Assembly (NCBI GenBank): GCA_948474755.1
Contig: CAOLHI010003121.1
Coordinates: forward strand, 124,001 to 188,000
DNA: 64,000 nucleotides
Origin: Ctenosaura bakeri
Taxonomy: Eukaryota; Chordata; Lepidosauria; Squamata; Iguanidae
Reading direction: 5' to 3'
The position numbers were made by a program, and so were the translations under genes. Positions 22,965 through 34,840 of the stretch are shown in pieces. The notes beneath the pieces were generated by a model, which did not search any database, was not told the DNA's origin, and was given only the letters and a program-made list of their open reading frames with translations. The stretch's first letter is position 1, and each line of letters starts with the position of its first letter.

Positions 22965-24005
22965 AAACATTCTGTTTTCTAATATTACAAAAAACGGCAT
23001 ATCATTTGCAGTTGGAACAGACTGAATGACAGGATTAACCATTCCTAGGTTTAATTTCCTCAGGAGTTGAAATGTACCTGAAAAATATAGATACTCTTTC
23101 CAGCTCTGATTAGGGTACTTTATGACATAGCTTGGTGCCAGCAGCCTGGCATTTTCCTACCACTGAGCAGAAACTGTTATTAGAGATGCTCTCAGTATTT
23201 CAATACAGCACTTCTTACATTCTGTATAATCAGAGCCATCTACTGCAGCAACGTAACAGTTGACCTGACTCTTATTTCTTCCATAAATACTGTATGATTA
23301 CAGTTGTCTCTTTCTTAAAAGGTGTACTTCTCAGAATAGTAAGTTATCACTAAAAGGAAGAAAATAAATAGTCATATAAATCAACAAATAAGACACCAAA
23401 TGTTGTGCTATGGAGTACTCCAGTTCCAAGTTTCAGCCAGCTGGTGGTGTCCTATCTAAAGATATTGTTTCTTTGAGAACACAGAAAGCTACATGAAAAA
23501 GTCAGACCATTTGTTCATCTAACACAGCATTGTGACCCCAAATGGAAGCCACCTGACCAAGTTTCAGACAAGAATCCTCTTTTCCTTCTCACTTAACTGA
23601 AGATGCCAAGGACTGAACCTGGCACACCTTAAATTCTTCCCTGGCCCTTTAGACCAGTCTTCTGTAGTTTCACCTTAACAGTCAGTCTTCATTCTGAACA
23701 TGCCCAGTTTTCACTGGGCTGCTTGAAAAGTATTCCCTTGTCCCTCAGTATTTTTTCTATCCTAGTGTGTTTTGTTCATTTGTTTGTTTTTTGTTTTGTT
23801 GCTGTTGTTTTGTACTTATACAAGCCTAGAGTTCCCCTGGGCCTGTTAAGGCCTCTGTCTTGTGAGTGGATAGTGCTGTTTTGGTTACATAACGATCAGG
23901 CCTCAGAGAATGGGTTTGCTATTAGTACTGGATGATGTTCAGTATTTGCATTTCCTCTGACCCAGCTTTCTGAAATCAATCTGTCACTTCATACACACTC
24001 CACCT
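22965..24005. other. unassigned intergenic DNA
   Basis: No gene or recognisable repeat is seen apart from GTTT-rich sequence near 23778-23812. Confidence 0.45.
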
Positions 24006-24009
24006 TTTC

Positions 24010-24425
24010 CCCAAGACGAGACTCAAGGTGGCGTGGAGATCAAAATAAATGCAAATAGAATCACGTGTATTTAAACACATTCTTCTTCTTCTTCTTCTTC
24101 TTCATCCTCATCATCATTTTTCCTAATTTTTCGCAAAGTAGCTCACAATTTCAAAGAACAATGCAATTTAAAACATACAAAAAGTAGAATTAAACTCTTT
24201 AAAATATTAAAACAATTCACCCTCAAGTTCTCTAAAGCTCTCTAAAAAGGTTCAGACAAAACAATATACCACCCCCCTAGGCCATTCTTTAAAAGCTATC
24301 TGTTTTAAAAACCTATCAGAACAAAAAAGTTTTAGCCTGCTGATGGAAGGACAGCAAGGAGGGGACCATTCTGGTCTTCCCTGGGAAGAGAGTTCAAAAG
24401 CCTAGGGGCAGATCATTATATCTCT
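24010..24425. repeat. interspersed repeat (same family as 20.5 kb) with (TTC)n insertion
   Basis: 'gactcaaggtggcgtgg', 'gctcacaatttcaaag', 'taaaatattaaaacaatt' and 'cagcaaggaggggaccatt' follow the order of the 20.5-kb copy. A (TTC)n/(ATC)n tract at 24080-24116 lies inside. Confidence 0.5.
24080..24116. repeat. (TTC)n microsatellite
   Basis: Eight to nine TTC units followed by ATC-type triplets. Confidence 0.9.
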
Positions 24426-24716
24426 ATGTGCATCCAGACTGATTGAAAAGTCCCGGATTTTGTTCTTGTTTCTTTTTTCTAATTTTATATTGCATTAAAA
24501 TAATTTTATATTGCATTAAAATAAACCAGCATGGAGAGCTGGTATAAAAAGTCTCTGATCATATTTTGGGATAAACAAAACGTGTGTGGATCTCCAAAAT
24601 AAAATTGGAAAGAACAGGAACAAAATCTTGGACTTTCAGGTCTTTTTTAATCAGTTTGGGTGCACCCTCTGTCCAATAGCCATTCTGTTCTGCCTGTATA
24701 AGACATCTGGGAGGAA

Positions 24717-25213
24717 TCAGAGAATCATACAATAATAGAATTGGAAGAGACACAGAGGTCATCCAGTCCAACCTCCTGCCATGTAGGGAACACACACCAA
24801 AGCACTCTTGATAGATGGCCATCCAGCTTTGTACAAAAACCTCCAAAGAAAGATACTCCGCCACACTCTGAGGCAGCATATTCCACTGCCAGACAGCTCT
24901 GACCATCAGGAAGTTCTTCCTGAGGTTCAGGTGGAATCTCTTTTCCTGTAGTTTGAATCCATTGCTTCTTGTCCTAGTCTCTGGAGCAGCAGAAAACAAG
25001 CCCGTTCCCTCTTCAGTATGACATCCTTTCAAATATTTAAACATGGCTATCATGTCCCCTCTTAACCTTTTCTTCTTCAGACTAAACATACCCCACTCCC
25101 TAAGCCACTCCTCATATGGCGTGGCTTCTAGACCCTTCACCAGTTTGGTCGCCCTCCCCTGGACACGTTCCAGCTTGTCAATATCCTTGACATGAGGTGT
25201 CCAGAAGTTCTAC
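24717..25213 (-). mobile_element. CR1 LINE 3' end, about 0.5 kb
   Basis: Starting at the terminal 'agagaatcatacaataatagaattgg', it reads back through the tail 'atccagtccaacctcctgcc' into the C-terminal part of ORF2. That part translates on the minus strand as 'KGLEATPYEEWLREWGMFSLKK' and 'HLNLRKNFL', the standard CR1 ORF2 C-terminus. The frame runs from 25140 but is only a fragment. Confidence 0.9.
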
Positions 25214-25254
25214 TATTAATCTGTTCCTAGGATTACTGATCTGAATATGCCATG

Positions 25255-25470
25255 TTTGTTTTATTTGCTTGTTTATTACTTGTATTCATATCCTGCCTTT
25301 CCCCCCATGAGCACACAGATGTTTCCCCTGTTCCCCACTTTATTCTCTTTGCAACAACTTTGTGATACAGGTAGCTGGCTTCTGCCCAAGGTTACCCAGC
25401 GAAATTCATGACCAAGGCTGAATCTCCAAAATCACAGTTCTAAACAAATGCACCATATTGGCTGCCTTCA
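25255..25470 (+). mobile_element. MIR/CORE-SINE-like remnant
   Basis: 'caacaactttgtgatacaggtagc', 'gcccaaggttacccagc', 'gaaattcatgaccaaggctg', 'gcaccatattggc' follow the order of old CORE-type SINE bodies. Highly diverged. Confidence 0.45.
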
Positions 25471-25690
25471 CTGCTTTTCTTTACCATGTTATTTTAATGT
25501 GCAGTCGTATTCTTTGTTGGTCCAAGAACACTAATGAGCCAGATGATGTAGGCTATAAATAAAAGAAATGCTGCAGAATTTTAAAGGTTAGTAAACAGTT
25601 GGAAAGCACACATACTCTTTTCATCAGAAACTGATGCAATAACAGTTCTTGAATGATCCATTCTGCACTTCTTATGTTCTAGGACTCACA

Positions 25691-25695
25691 CAGAA
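25691..25695. repeat. 5-bp target duplication, left
   Basis: CAGAA, repeated exactly at 26672-26676 on the other side of the LTR. Confidence 0.85.
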
Positions 25696-26671
25696 TGTCG
25701 GCGGCAGACCGGGGTCGGGCAGACTAGGGGCAGGCTCGAGCTGGGACTCGCCTTAGAAGCCTCAGTCAGCAGTCAAACAGCAAACAAAGATAGTCCTTGC
25801 GGCAGGCAAAACAAAGCAACAAAAGAAAGGGTTTCTTCACCCGGATAACTGGCGAACAGCTGGCTGGCAGGACCTCTGGACAGAAACACGGCTGGCAGTG
25901 GACACGGCTCGGATGGACAACACACGGAGGACCGATGGTTGTTGCTCCGTGCTGAACTCTGCTTCCTCCTGGCCTTAAGTAGGCCTTTGGGACCGGCGCC
26001 GGCCAATCCGGGAGCTGCCGCGCAGCTGGGAGCCCTCAGCCGGGCTCACAGCTGAGAGCCATCGGCCAGCTGAGAGCCCTCAGCCTGCAGCCAACGCTCC
26101 AGTAGCCGACGGGAGCGGCGGGCGGCCTCCATGGCTTGCCGCCGCCGGCAGGAACGTGGGAGGGAGGCCGACGGTCTCCTCAGGATCGGGACCGCGGGCG
26201 GGCGGTGCCCCAGAGTGGAGCCTGGGCCCCGCCCACCCCGGGAGAACGCCTGGTCGGCCTCCCCCGGCGACAGCGGCCTCGTCGTTGTCCTCAGCGGCGT
26301 CCGGGCAGCTCCCCTCCGCGGCGGCAGCTTCGTCGGTGTCCCCTTCGGCAGCGGCGGCCTCTCAGGTGAGTTCCTCGGCGACGGCGGTTCTGGCGAGGTC
26401 CGGGCAGCCGTCCTCGGCGGTGGAGGCCCCCGCAGCCTCATCCTTGGCGGCGGCGGTTCCGACAGCACCGGGGCGGCCGTTCTTCGTGGCGGGAGACTCC
26501 GCGGCCTCCTCCTCGGCGGCAGTGGCCTCGACGGCGTCCGGGCGGCCATTCCTGGCGCCGGAGGCCTCCGCCGTGGCTCGTGAGGAGACCGGGACATCCT
26601 TCGCCTCGGGAGCCGCTTCCGCGGCGGCCTCCGAGGCGCCGGAGGGGCCGGCAAGGCCGGAGCCCCCGACA
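25696..26671 (-). mobile_element. GC-rich solo LTR (gypsy-like)
   Basis: It begins TGTCGGCGGC and ends GCCCCCGACA with a perfect CAGAA duplication, 976 bp. Read on the minus strand it has a CCAAT-type box ('ggattggcc', plus 26003-26011) and a TATA-like 'ctacttaagg' (plus 25974-25983), then an AT-richer 3' part. The first 600 bp (minus-strand U3) is a very GC-rich field of 'cggcggcggc'-like repeats. This opens long Pro/Arg and Ala/Ser frames on both strands (up to 208 codons, minus 26672-26046); these are composition artefacts. No internal retroviral genes are present. Confidence 0.8.
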
Positions 26672-26676
26672 CAGAA

Positions 26677-27676
26677 TTTGATTCAACAACACACTTCAGT
26701 AATCACACACAGTGATGTACTATAGCTTTCTCCAGAGACCTTTCATAATGTTTGTGGGAACAAGTTACTTAGGAGTTTCCTAGGTTGCTGGATCTATTAT
26801 GTGGGAACAGTGTTGTGAATTAAGGTACTGAACTAGAAGTCTAGAACAAACATAACGTCTCTAAAGCATATCACTTCCCTGGTTAGAATCTGTAGGTAAG
26901 ATGTTGGATCTTGATGATATGTCTACTGCCTGGCCAAAGAATATCAATGAAAAAGTTTGCATCACTCAACATAATGTATGGGAGGAATTTAACCTATGAA
27001 TGGGAGAATGATACAGCATCTCAACTTGAAATTTACTGCAATGGTATAAAATGCAAGATACCACAGGGCTACCAGTCAGTTCCATTTACTGTCTGCAGTG
27101 AACTTCATTGAATACCAGAATGATTCTACCAACTTCAGGTACCACAAGCAGTAAAGACAAGAATGTTGTCGTTAATGTTTCTTGTATGACCAAGAGGACA
27201 TTTTCTGAAAGCCACCACCTTCTCTGTTCTAGAAGTCAAGAACATGTGGCACCCCAGATGATGCTGGACTCCGATCATCCCTAGCCAGTATGCAGATTTA
27301 TCAAGTATGATGGGAACTCTAGTCCAACAATAAATGGAAGACTACCAATTCCATACCCCCTTATACCATAGGTCCTGTCCCATAAACTCCTCCATATTTC
27401 TCTTAACACGTGGAATTTTCTGGTATATTGTCCATCAGGGAAACAATGTCTACTAACAGGGTTGCTCTGAAGTAGAAAGTCAATCCAGAAAAGAACTTGA
27501 TGGTTTTACTGACACTGGTAAAATTATTATACAGTTTAAAGTTATGTTTATGTACCCTGATCTTTTACAAACTAATGAAGAGATATAATTTTTGTCCATC
27601 TTGTGAAAAGAAGGTATTAATTACAATGCAAGTAAGCATTATTTCACTGATACAGATTAAAAGATTAAGCAGGCAT
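26677..27676. other. unassigned intergenic DNA
   Basis: No gene or clear repeat is recognised. Confidence 0.45.
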
Positions 27677-27679
27677 ATA

Positions 27680-27902
27680 CAGTGGGCCCTCTGGATCTGC
27701 AGGGATTCAGTTCCAGGACCTCCCACAGATGCCACAAAAAAAAAAATTTAAAAAAATGAATGATTGTGTCCAATATTATTAAATGGCAGCAACATGCACA
27801 TAGATGCTTTAGTGCATGTCACTGCCATTTTATGTATAGGATGTCAGTTCACAATCAGTAGAAATTGAAGATCTGAAGTTTGCTGGTCCAGAGGGTCCAC
27901 TG
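27680..27902. mobile_element. pogo/Tigger-like MITE
   Basis: The terminal inverted repeats are CAGTGGGCCCTCTGG and CCAGAGGGTCCACTG, flanked by TA on both sides (27678-27679 and 27903-27904). Inner arms 'aatggcagcaacatgcac' and 'gtgcatgtcactgccatt' also pair. 223 bp, with a poly-A run near 27737. Confidence 0.75.
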
Positions 27903-27984
27903 TACAATATTAATTCTTTCTATAATTTGTGATAATCAAGGCAGAATTTATGGATCCAAAGGATGATGACGGTTCTCTGCCCTT

Positions 27985-28130
27985 TACAGTTGTAACAACT
28001 GTGCCAGATATATTAGGCTGAGAGAGTGACTAGTCCAAGTGACTAGCCCAAGCTCATTTTGTGAATTACATAGCTAAGTGGGAAGTAGAATCTGGACCTC
28101 TCAAATCCCAGTCCAAGACTAACATAGGAC
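27985..28130 (+). mobile_element. MIR/CORE-SINE-like remnant
   Basis: 'gactagcccaagctcatttt', 'catagctaagtgggaagtag' and 'atctggacc' follow the MIR core order (gacttgcccaaggtca ... agctaagtgg ... gatttgaacc). Diverged. Confidence 0.45.
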
Positions 28131-28134
28131 CAGG

Positions 28135-29660
28135 CAACTTCTAGAGGGTATCGAGGGTATATTTCTCGCATTTTAATCTCCATTCACCAGTTTTGGCAGG
28201 AAAATGAAATAAAAAGGGTATCATCCAAAAGGTACCTTCCAAAAACAACTATTTGTTTGGTAGGGATAGCCCTGGTCAATTGTCTGCTGTCCCACTTTCT
28301 CAGCTTCTTTTAAAAAATGTTCCAACTTTTCTCTCCTTCTCCCATTTATGCCTTTTATCATGGGCTTACTTCAGTAGCTGCAAATAGAGTTCAGGGTGCA
28401 GAAGTAGAAGGGAGAGGACAGGGCAGAATCTTGACCTTCCTAGTCAGCTCAGGCAAAAACAAACTGCTACAGCCTCTCCTAGAACAGTACATCCTGTGCC
28501 TTGTGGTTCCAAATTGCTTCTTGAGGTAAGCCAAAGGAATAAACACACCTTGTAAAAAGCAGGGGAAGGGAAAATACCTGCCAGTTAAGAGGAGTATTCC
28601 TTAAGGAGACCCCCTTTGACTTATATCATCCTCTGGAACTGTGCCCATGCATCCCAGTTTTTACCTGTTGGAGAGTATGCACACAGTTGGCCATTTCACC
28701 CCACTTTTGGCCTCGCCTCATCTGATATAGATCTATATGAACCGTTTTCTTCCAAACCTGGAATTGACCAGACAATTGTTTCTTGGATTTTGGGGCAGAA
28801 GGAAGGCCTTTACTCTAAAATGGGGTGAGATTGCCAACATCATCCCTGGAGGTTTTGAGAATGAGCTATTGGCTGTAAAAAGTTATTATGTGGGCAGAAA
28901 AGACAGTGATGCTTGGGGGCTGGCAAATAATTAGGGAGAGCCACATACAGTCCATTTTGAACACTCCTGCTCTGGATGCAGCTTTACTCTAAATTTTCCC
29001 TTTAAGAGATCTAGGAACCAGGAAGAGCAAGGCTCTTATACATATATTAAATATGCACTGAAACTAGAAGAATGCCCAGGTGTATGCTTTTAAACCAGAG
29101 ATGCATTTTTGCAATGGATGAACTTGATTCAACTAAATAACACAGTAGAGACAATCAGAGTTTGTGTAAGGAAAGAGAGAATAGCTTGTCAAGTTATTCT
29201 TGAGAAGAAAGTGGATCAGACCAAAATGCATCTGGAATAAAATAACAACTTTATTGTCAAGCAAAAGCATGGAAGGCTAAAACATTTTGGACCCAGCACT
29301 ATATTTTGCTGGAGCAAGATTCCTACCTGAAAGGTTCATGTCACATAGCCTGTGTTTCTCTGAAAGTTTCCTGATAAAGTAGACTATGGTTCTTTCTCTG
29401 CAACAGAACCACATAGCTGCTCTTCTGGTGTGTTGCAGAATAGCCAGCAATAACAAGAAACACAATAATGTATTTCACGTCAGTTTTTATTTTCTCCTTG
29501 TGTTTATCCCTCCAAAAAGAAAGTCCTACAAGATGTAAGAGAACCATTGCCACCACTCTAAGGGGAATAGGTAACAATATTCCTTTACAACAGGTATGAG
29601 GAACCTTTGACTCTCCAGATATTCTGGACCACGGCTTCTACAGTCCTATAATTTGGTAAG
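28135..29660. other. unassigned intergenic DNA
   Basis: No gene or recognisable repeat. Confidence 0.45.
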
Positions 29661-29665
29661 AGATA

Positions 29666-29867
29666 GGCCATTTCCGCACTACAGTGTTAAACTGCTGCTA
29701 TTCCACTTTCAGCGCCCTGTGGAATTCTGGGGTTTGTAGTTTACTGAGACCAAAGAGCTCTTTGGCTGAGAATTCAAAGTGCCCTTCCCTAAACTACAAA
29801 CCCCAGAATTCCATAGGAGGTTCATAGTGGAATAGCAGCACTTTAACACTGTAGGGTGGAAATGGTC
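29666..29867. mobile_element. Harbinger-like palindromic MITE (family A)
   Basis: GGCCATTTCCGCACTACAGT ... ACTGTAGGGTGGAAATGGTC, flanked by ATA on both sides (29663-29665 and 29868-29870). Arms include 'tctggggtttgtagttta' and its complement. 202 bp. Confidence 0.8.
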
Positions 29868-29874
29868 ATAGTTC

Positions 29875-30910
29875 TGTAATCCTTACCAAAATATTTGGAG
29901 AGCCATTATTTCCACACCACTACTTACAAGCTTCTACTCCCTACATATAAGTGTCTCCGCTGGATGTTTTGGGAAAGAACAATAGTAATGATGACACAGC
30001 CTATTTCTTTCTGTCACTTGTGTTTTGTCTGTGGGCTATTATATGCTCTGTGTTGGAGGTTAGTGGATTAATCTGATATGGAGTAACAGTATTTTCAAAG
30101 GGATCTATGACTTTCTGGTTTACCTTACAACTGATGCACCTGAGAATGTATAACTTCTACCATCTCACTATTTTACCCATAGCTTCAGTATGTCTCCCTT
30201 GCTAAAGCTGAGCACACAATTTGGGGAATGTTTGGACCTGAATAAAAGGAATGCTGAGATTACTTCTACTGTAATTGCTTTTGGGAGTCTGCATCACTGG
30301 CAGAATTTGTCTGCATCTTGAAGCCACCTGGATAGATTTGAAACATATGGCAGCAAAAATAGAGATAAAAGAAAAGTAAATTAGGATGAGAAGACCCTGG
30401 TTCAAAAGTCTTTGTCCATTGCTGCAGGGTAGAAGTAATGAGCTCTAGATCTGTCTTTTCATTATATCTGGAATTCAGTGCATCTTCTTTTGCATTTGGT
30501 AAGCTCTATATTTAGCTTCCAATTTAGTAATGCTGTGGATGTAACTAGAAGTTATAGTTGGTCCATTTTCTCAAGGCACAATTCACAAGTTGATTGCTTC
30601 CCTTCATGTACAGCCGTCAACGGTATGTCATTTATCCCTTCAGTGGTATAAAACAGGCCAATCCCATCAGTCAGCATTTGCCAAAGGTGAAGGATTATGG
30701 GAACTGTAGAGTCAAACATTTGGAAAACCACCACTGCCCAGTCTTGGCATGAAACAATTGTTTTCCTTAAGACAATTTTTTTTTACCTTTCCTAATTGGA
30801 TGTTTTCCTAGCATTTTGGACTATAATTGCCATCAATCCTACCCACATGGCCAAGAGTCAGGCATAATAGGAGCTGCAGTTCAAAACATCTGGAGATACC
30901 TGTTACTGCA
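29875..30910. other. unassigned intergenic DNA
   Basis: No gene is recognised. Confidence 0.4.
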
Positions 30911-30914
30911 GTCT

Positions 30915-31030
30915 AGGCCTACCCGGAGATAGCACTCGATATCACTTTGATATCAAACAATTCGGCTTTCCTCTGCCACCCCGCTCCACGTGTTTGTGAG
31001 GCCACTGGACAAACACGCAAACAGGCATGG
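30915..31030 (+). mobile_element. LTR fragment of the TGTTACC family
   Basis: 'agatagcactcgatatcact', 'ttgatatcaa', 'cggctttcctctg', 'ccacgtgtttg' and 'ggacaaacacgcaaacaggc' match, in opposite orientation, the right-hand part of the solo LTRs at 17616-18455 and 41321-42176. Both ends of the LTR are missing. Confidence 0.5.
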
Positions 31031-31424
31031 CCAATAATTGCTGGACATTCTATTCTCCACCCAGACAGGCCAGATATAGCCAGTTGTCACTTCAGTTTCA
31101 GCTAAACTATATGCTGCACTGATAATATGAATGATGCATGTGTCTTGTGGTTTTCAAATAACATCTGGAAATCTATCTATCTATGGAATTTATTTACTGA
31201 GTGTACACAACCACAGCAAGGTTCCCTGTAAACAAACTTGAGTCTTTAAAGTGTTGAGATTTGTGTGCATTCCTTTTTCCAGTTTAGAAGATGTTAAATT
31301 GATTGTAAAATGAATTCAACTTAATTCATAGACTTTTAATAGAAAACTGTTACTCAGGAGATGGCACTTAAATCATCCAGTTTAGGCAAACAGATTCAGC
31401 AAAACACATTAGGAATGTGAAATA

Positions 31425-31642
31425 CTCTTATTGGAATCTTAGAGCTGGAAGAGACCACAGGGGCCATCCAGTCCAACCCCCTGCCATGCAGGAACACCCA
31501 TCAAAGCACTCCCAACAGATGGCCATCTAGCCTTTGCTTAAGAACCTCCAAAGAAGGAGACTCCACCACACTCTGAGGCAGCATATTCCACTGCTGGATA
31601 GCTCTAACCATCAGGAAGTTCTTCTTGAAGTTCACGTGGAAT
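31425..31642 (-). mobile_element. CR1 LINE 3' end fragment
   Basis: 'gagctggaagagaccacagg', 'ggccatccagtccaaccccc', 'ctttgcttaagaacctccaa' and 'ttcttcttgaagttc' are the complement of the CR1 3' region. Truncated. Confidence 0.88.
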
Positions 31643-31644
31643 GA

Positions 31645-32157
31645 TTGTATCTGGGTTGTGTTTGCCTTTTAAATTAGACACATCACCTTACCACCAGAGG
31701 TTGGCAGGAATAGAGAGTTGGAGGGCAGTTTCTGAGTCCTCCTCACCCCACATGGGCATCACCTGCAATTTTATTGAGAGAGAAGTGACATTCTGATCAG
31801 TTGTACTTTTTGCTTGTTGGGGGAATTGTTTTGAGGTGGACTCTATCCAGTCTTGTAACTTTTCCTGGAAATAGCCATTAAGCCTAACATCATAACCTCT
31901 GGAAATGGTTTCAGATTAAAAGTTGAATTCTTAGCTGCGTTTTTTTCAAATCAGACATTTTGGGAAACAGCAAGCCTGAGGTATACATGGGAGCCCCCCC
32001 CCCGCCCACAGTTGGCCTGTGGACTGCATGACTCTTATCCCTGCCTTACACCATAACATTTGCTGCTATGGCCAGTATTATATTAGTGAAATATGTAAGT
32101 GTATGTCCAGTGTGTGCTTGTTCATATCATTTTGGGCTGTTTTTGGGGGGTGCTGGT

Positions 32158-32158
<1 letters not shown>
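31645..32158. other. unassigned intergenic DNA with a C-run
   Basis: A poly-C run lies near 31995-32004. No gene is recognised. Confidence 0.4.

Positions 32159-32159
<1 letters not shown>

Positions 32160-32196
<37 letters not shown>
32160..32196. repeat. (TC)n microsatellite
   Basis: About 16 TC units. It creates Leu/Ser and Arg/Glu repeat frames on both strands that are not genes. Confidence 0.95.
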
Positions 32197-32199
32197 GGG

Positions 32200-34575
32200 T
32201 AACAACAAAATCCCACAATACACCCCAACCACAGACAATCCATGGCTGCCTCCTGAAGAGACAGGCAGCAGGGGAAGAGTTTCCCTGTGCCCCCATATCC
32301 AGAAGCAGGATGATGGCATAATCTGTGTGAGACCTCCACAGGACCCTGGGAAATCTTAGCAGATGCTGCCATTGATCTACATCTGATTCAGAAACTGCTG
32401 GAGACTTGCACAGCCTTCGTCATACATATCTGCGTTACACAATTATGGCAGTTTCATTGCACCTTAATTGACGTATCTCCATCCTAGGGAATCCTGGAAT
32501 TTAGTGAGGCACTATAAAGGCACCAAAGTAGTCTGACAAAAGACAGATTAAGGATTAAATCAGGTAAATTCTGTAGTGTATAGTGTAGCTTGGGAACCAC
32601 AGCTCAGAGGGTTAGGCTAGAATTCTCTAGCAACAATTCTAAGTACCTCACTAAATACCAGGACTTTTTTAGCATGATGGAGCCATGACAGAGTGGTTTG
32701 AAAGTGATATAACTGCAGTTCAAAGACATCTAATTCCTGCATCAACAAAAGATCATCTGCTCCCAGGCTGGGAATTTCATGATGTGAGGCAGCATACAAG
32801 TTGCACCAGGTACATAATGATGTCAGCCCAGTTACCTTCAATCCAAATCCTAGTCAGTTCAAAGTTTTCAGCCCAGCTGGCATATATTCCTAGGCAGAGC
32901 ACAACAGGAATTGAATGTAAGATATATCCCAGTGGTGCTTTAGAACAAAACAGCTTAGTTAAGTGACCAATGCTCTCGTATCAGAATCAAATTATTTGAT
33001 TTAAGGCAATATTTCTTAGGCTATCTGATGTGCTGCACCAGCATTTCTTCTTCTTCTTATCTTTCAGAGACCAGTACCATTTTTATGCCCATTGGTTACA
33101 ACTTTTTTTCCCCTGAAAGCTTGCCATGGACTGGCAGCTGATGGTTAATGAATAAGCACTAGTGACTAGTCCATGGACCAACACTTTGAGTAGCACTGAA
33201 CCAAAGAGCTGCCCCTTTGGTTAACAGGGCAATGTGAACATATTAGTAAACCTAAAAAGCCACATGATCTCATATAGTGCAAACTGTGATTTCAACAAAT
33301 TTCCCCCATGAGAGGAGGAAAGCAGTCATACATGGACTCGTTGGCAGCAGCAGAAGCTGTTCGCTCATTCCCTCCCGATAGATTCCTACGTCAGTATACT
33401 ATAGCTTCTAGAAAGGATTTCAGCAACTTATCTCAAATGAGTCCTTCCAGATTTTGATCTGATTTCACAGCCTGTAAATCCCCCCTGCCCCCCCCATTTC
33501 AAAAGCAATGAAGTCCAAGATGTTCTTTCAGTTGTTTAATATACCTGTACTCCATCAGCTAATGAACTTAGCCAGGATTCACAAATGTTGAACAATGACT
33601 AGGCTGCCCATTCTACCTTTGCTAAATGAGCAGAGTGACCATTAAAGTTAATTGAAGTCATGTACAGGAATGAAGGAAAAAGCAATTCAAATTGCCTCAT
33701 CTTACCAAGTAAATCTGAATTCTCTACTCAGAATGAGAGTCTGCTTGCAAATACATCCTGACACAAATCTGCCTGGCTGCTTTTCTGACTGGCAGATTAA
33801 ACCTTCTCCAGCTGCATCTAGGTCACTCAGACGGCTGCAGTGTTTATAATGGATCCCTTACAAACAGTACACTCTCTCTTGGTTGCAGCTGTCAGCCACT
33901 GTAGTCATAAGCAGCAGCTGCTGTGTGATGAATATCTAGGTAGACTTTACCTGGGAAAAACAAGCTAATGAAAGCCAAGCATCCCTCATACACTCAAGTG
34001 TTTTGGCAAATTACTGCCTTTCATTAAAAATAAGTCCATGTGGTATGGTGTCAGAGGGCAATTGCTAAGATTGTAATGATGGCCTCAAGTTAGGGGATTA
34101 TTGTACCTGTAATAGTGGGGCAGAAAGGGGATTTCTCTAGGTGCAACATTTCTACTGTAATAATTTCTTCTACATAAATTTTAATAGTACAGGACTTCTG
34201 TCTTTTTTCCATTGGGTTATCTTATATCAAAAGCCAAGAAACTTTGATTTTCCAAATATTTTGGGTTTTAGCCTCTATAAGCTTCAGGCAGCAGGACCAA
34301 TGATAAGGGACTGGCTTTGACTATAGCTCAAAGCACCTGAAAGTTTGAAGATTCACCATCCCTGCCCTACATGTAACTGATGTCCGTGCTTATATTATGC
34401 TATTTCTTGCTTCTGTAGCCCTAGGATACAGAGAGCACTAAAGATGCGATCTTATCTCTTTGTATGAGATATTTATGTGCTAGACTAAGCCAAGAATCTC
34501 TAACTGGACAAAGGGAGGCATGCTTAACTCCCAACAAGTTGAGTACAAATCACATAAAATAATTCTTTTTTAAAA
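32200..34575. other. unassigned intergenic DNA upstream of the LRPAP1-like block
   Basis: No gene, CpG island or promoter-like GC block is visible. Near 32415-32525 'gcagtttcattgcaccttaattg' followed by 'gggaatcctggaatttagtg' may be a degraded 'ccatgg'-family MITE. Confidence 0.4.
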
Positions 34576-34677
34576 AAACCAATTGCATGTGGAAATTCCC
34601 TCTCCGCGTGGCTGTGCTTGTCCAGAGGCAATGTGGGCGCTGGGGCCGATGCGGGGGAGCTTTGGGGGGCAGCGGCA

Positions 34678-34840
34678 ATGTTGCTGCTCCTGCTGGGGGA
34701 GCTGTGGCTGGTTTTGGGGGGCAAATACTCGTGGGAGGCCAATTGGCCCAGCGGCGGCGTCTGCAGGGCCCGCATCTCCCTCCGCGCCAGCCGAGTTCTG
34801 CCTCATCCGCCTCAACAAGGTCTGGGAGAAGGCACAGTGG
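34678..34840 (+). CDS. LRPAP1: LRPAP1-like exon 1 (signal peptide and start of domain 1), frame-disrupted
   Basis: LRPAP1 (RAP) is a soluble endoplasmic-reticulum chaperone that binds LDL-receptor-family proteins and stops them capturing ligands early. The candidate start ATG at 34678 opens a Leu-rich signal peptide (MLLLLLGELWLVLG). 'GKYSWEAN' follows, aligning with the mature N-terminus 'GKYSREKN' of human RAP. The next conserved block, 'EFCLIRLNKVWEKAQW' (34793-34840), aligns with 'EFRMEKLNQLWEKAQR' but lies in another frame, so a frame change is needed in the variable linker (about 34745-34790). The exon ends in phase 0 at a consensus donor (gtgagt at 34841). Three positions that should be Arg are TGG, TGC and TGG, each one C-to-T step from CGG/CGC. 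Identity is secure; function is doubtful. A sequencing error in GC-rich DNA could mimic the frameshift. Confidence 0.75.

Noticed and set aside
26046..26725. Pro/Arg-rich (208 codons, minus) and Ala/Ser-rich (189 codons, plus) open frames
   Set aside because: They lie in the repetitive GC-rich part of a solo LTR and change frame without loss of composition, so they are not genes.
32078..32372. Leu/Ser and Arg/Glu repeat frames on both strands
   Set aside because: They are translations of the (TC)n microsatellite.
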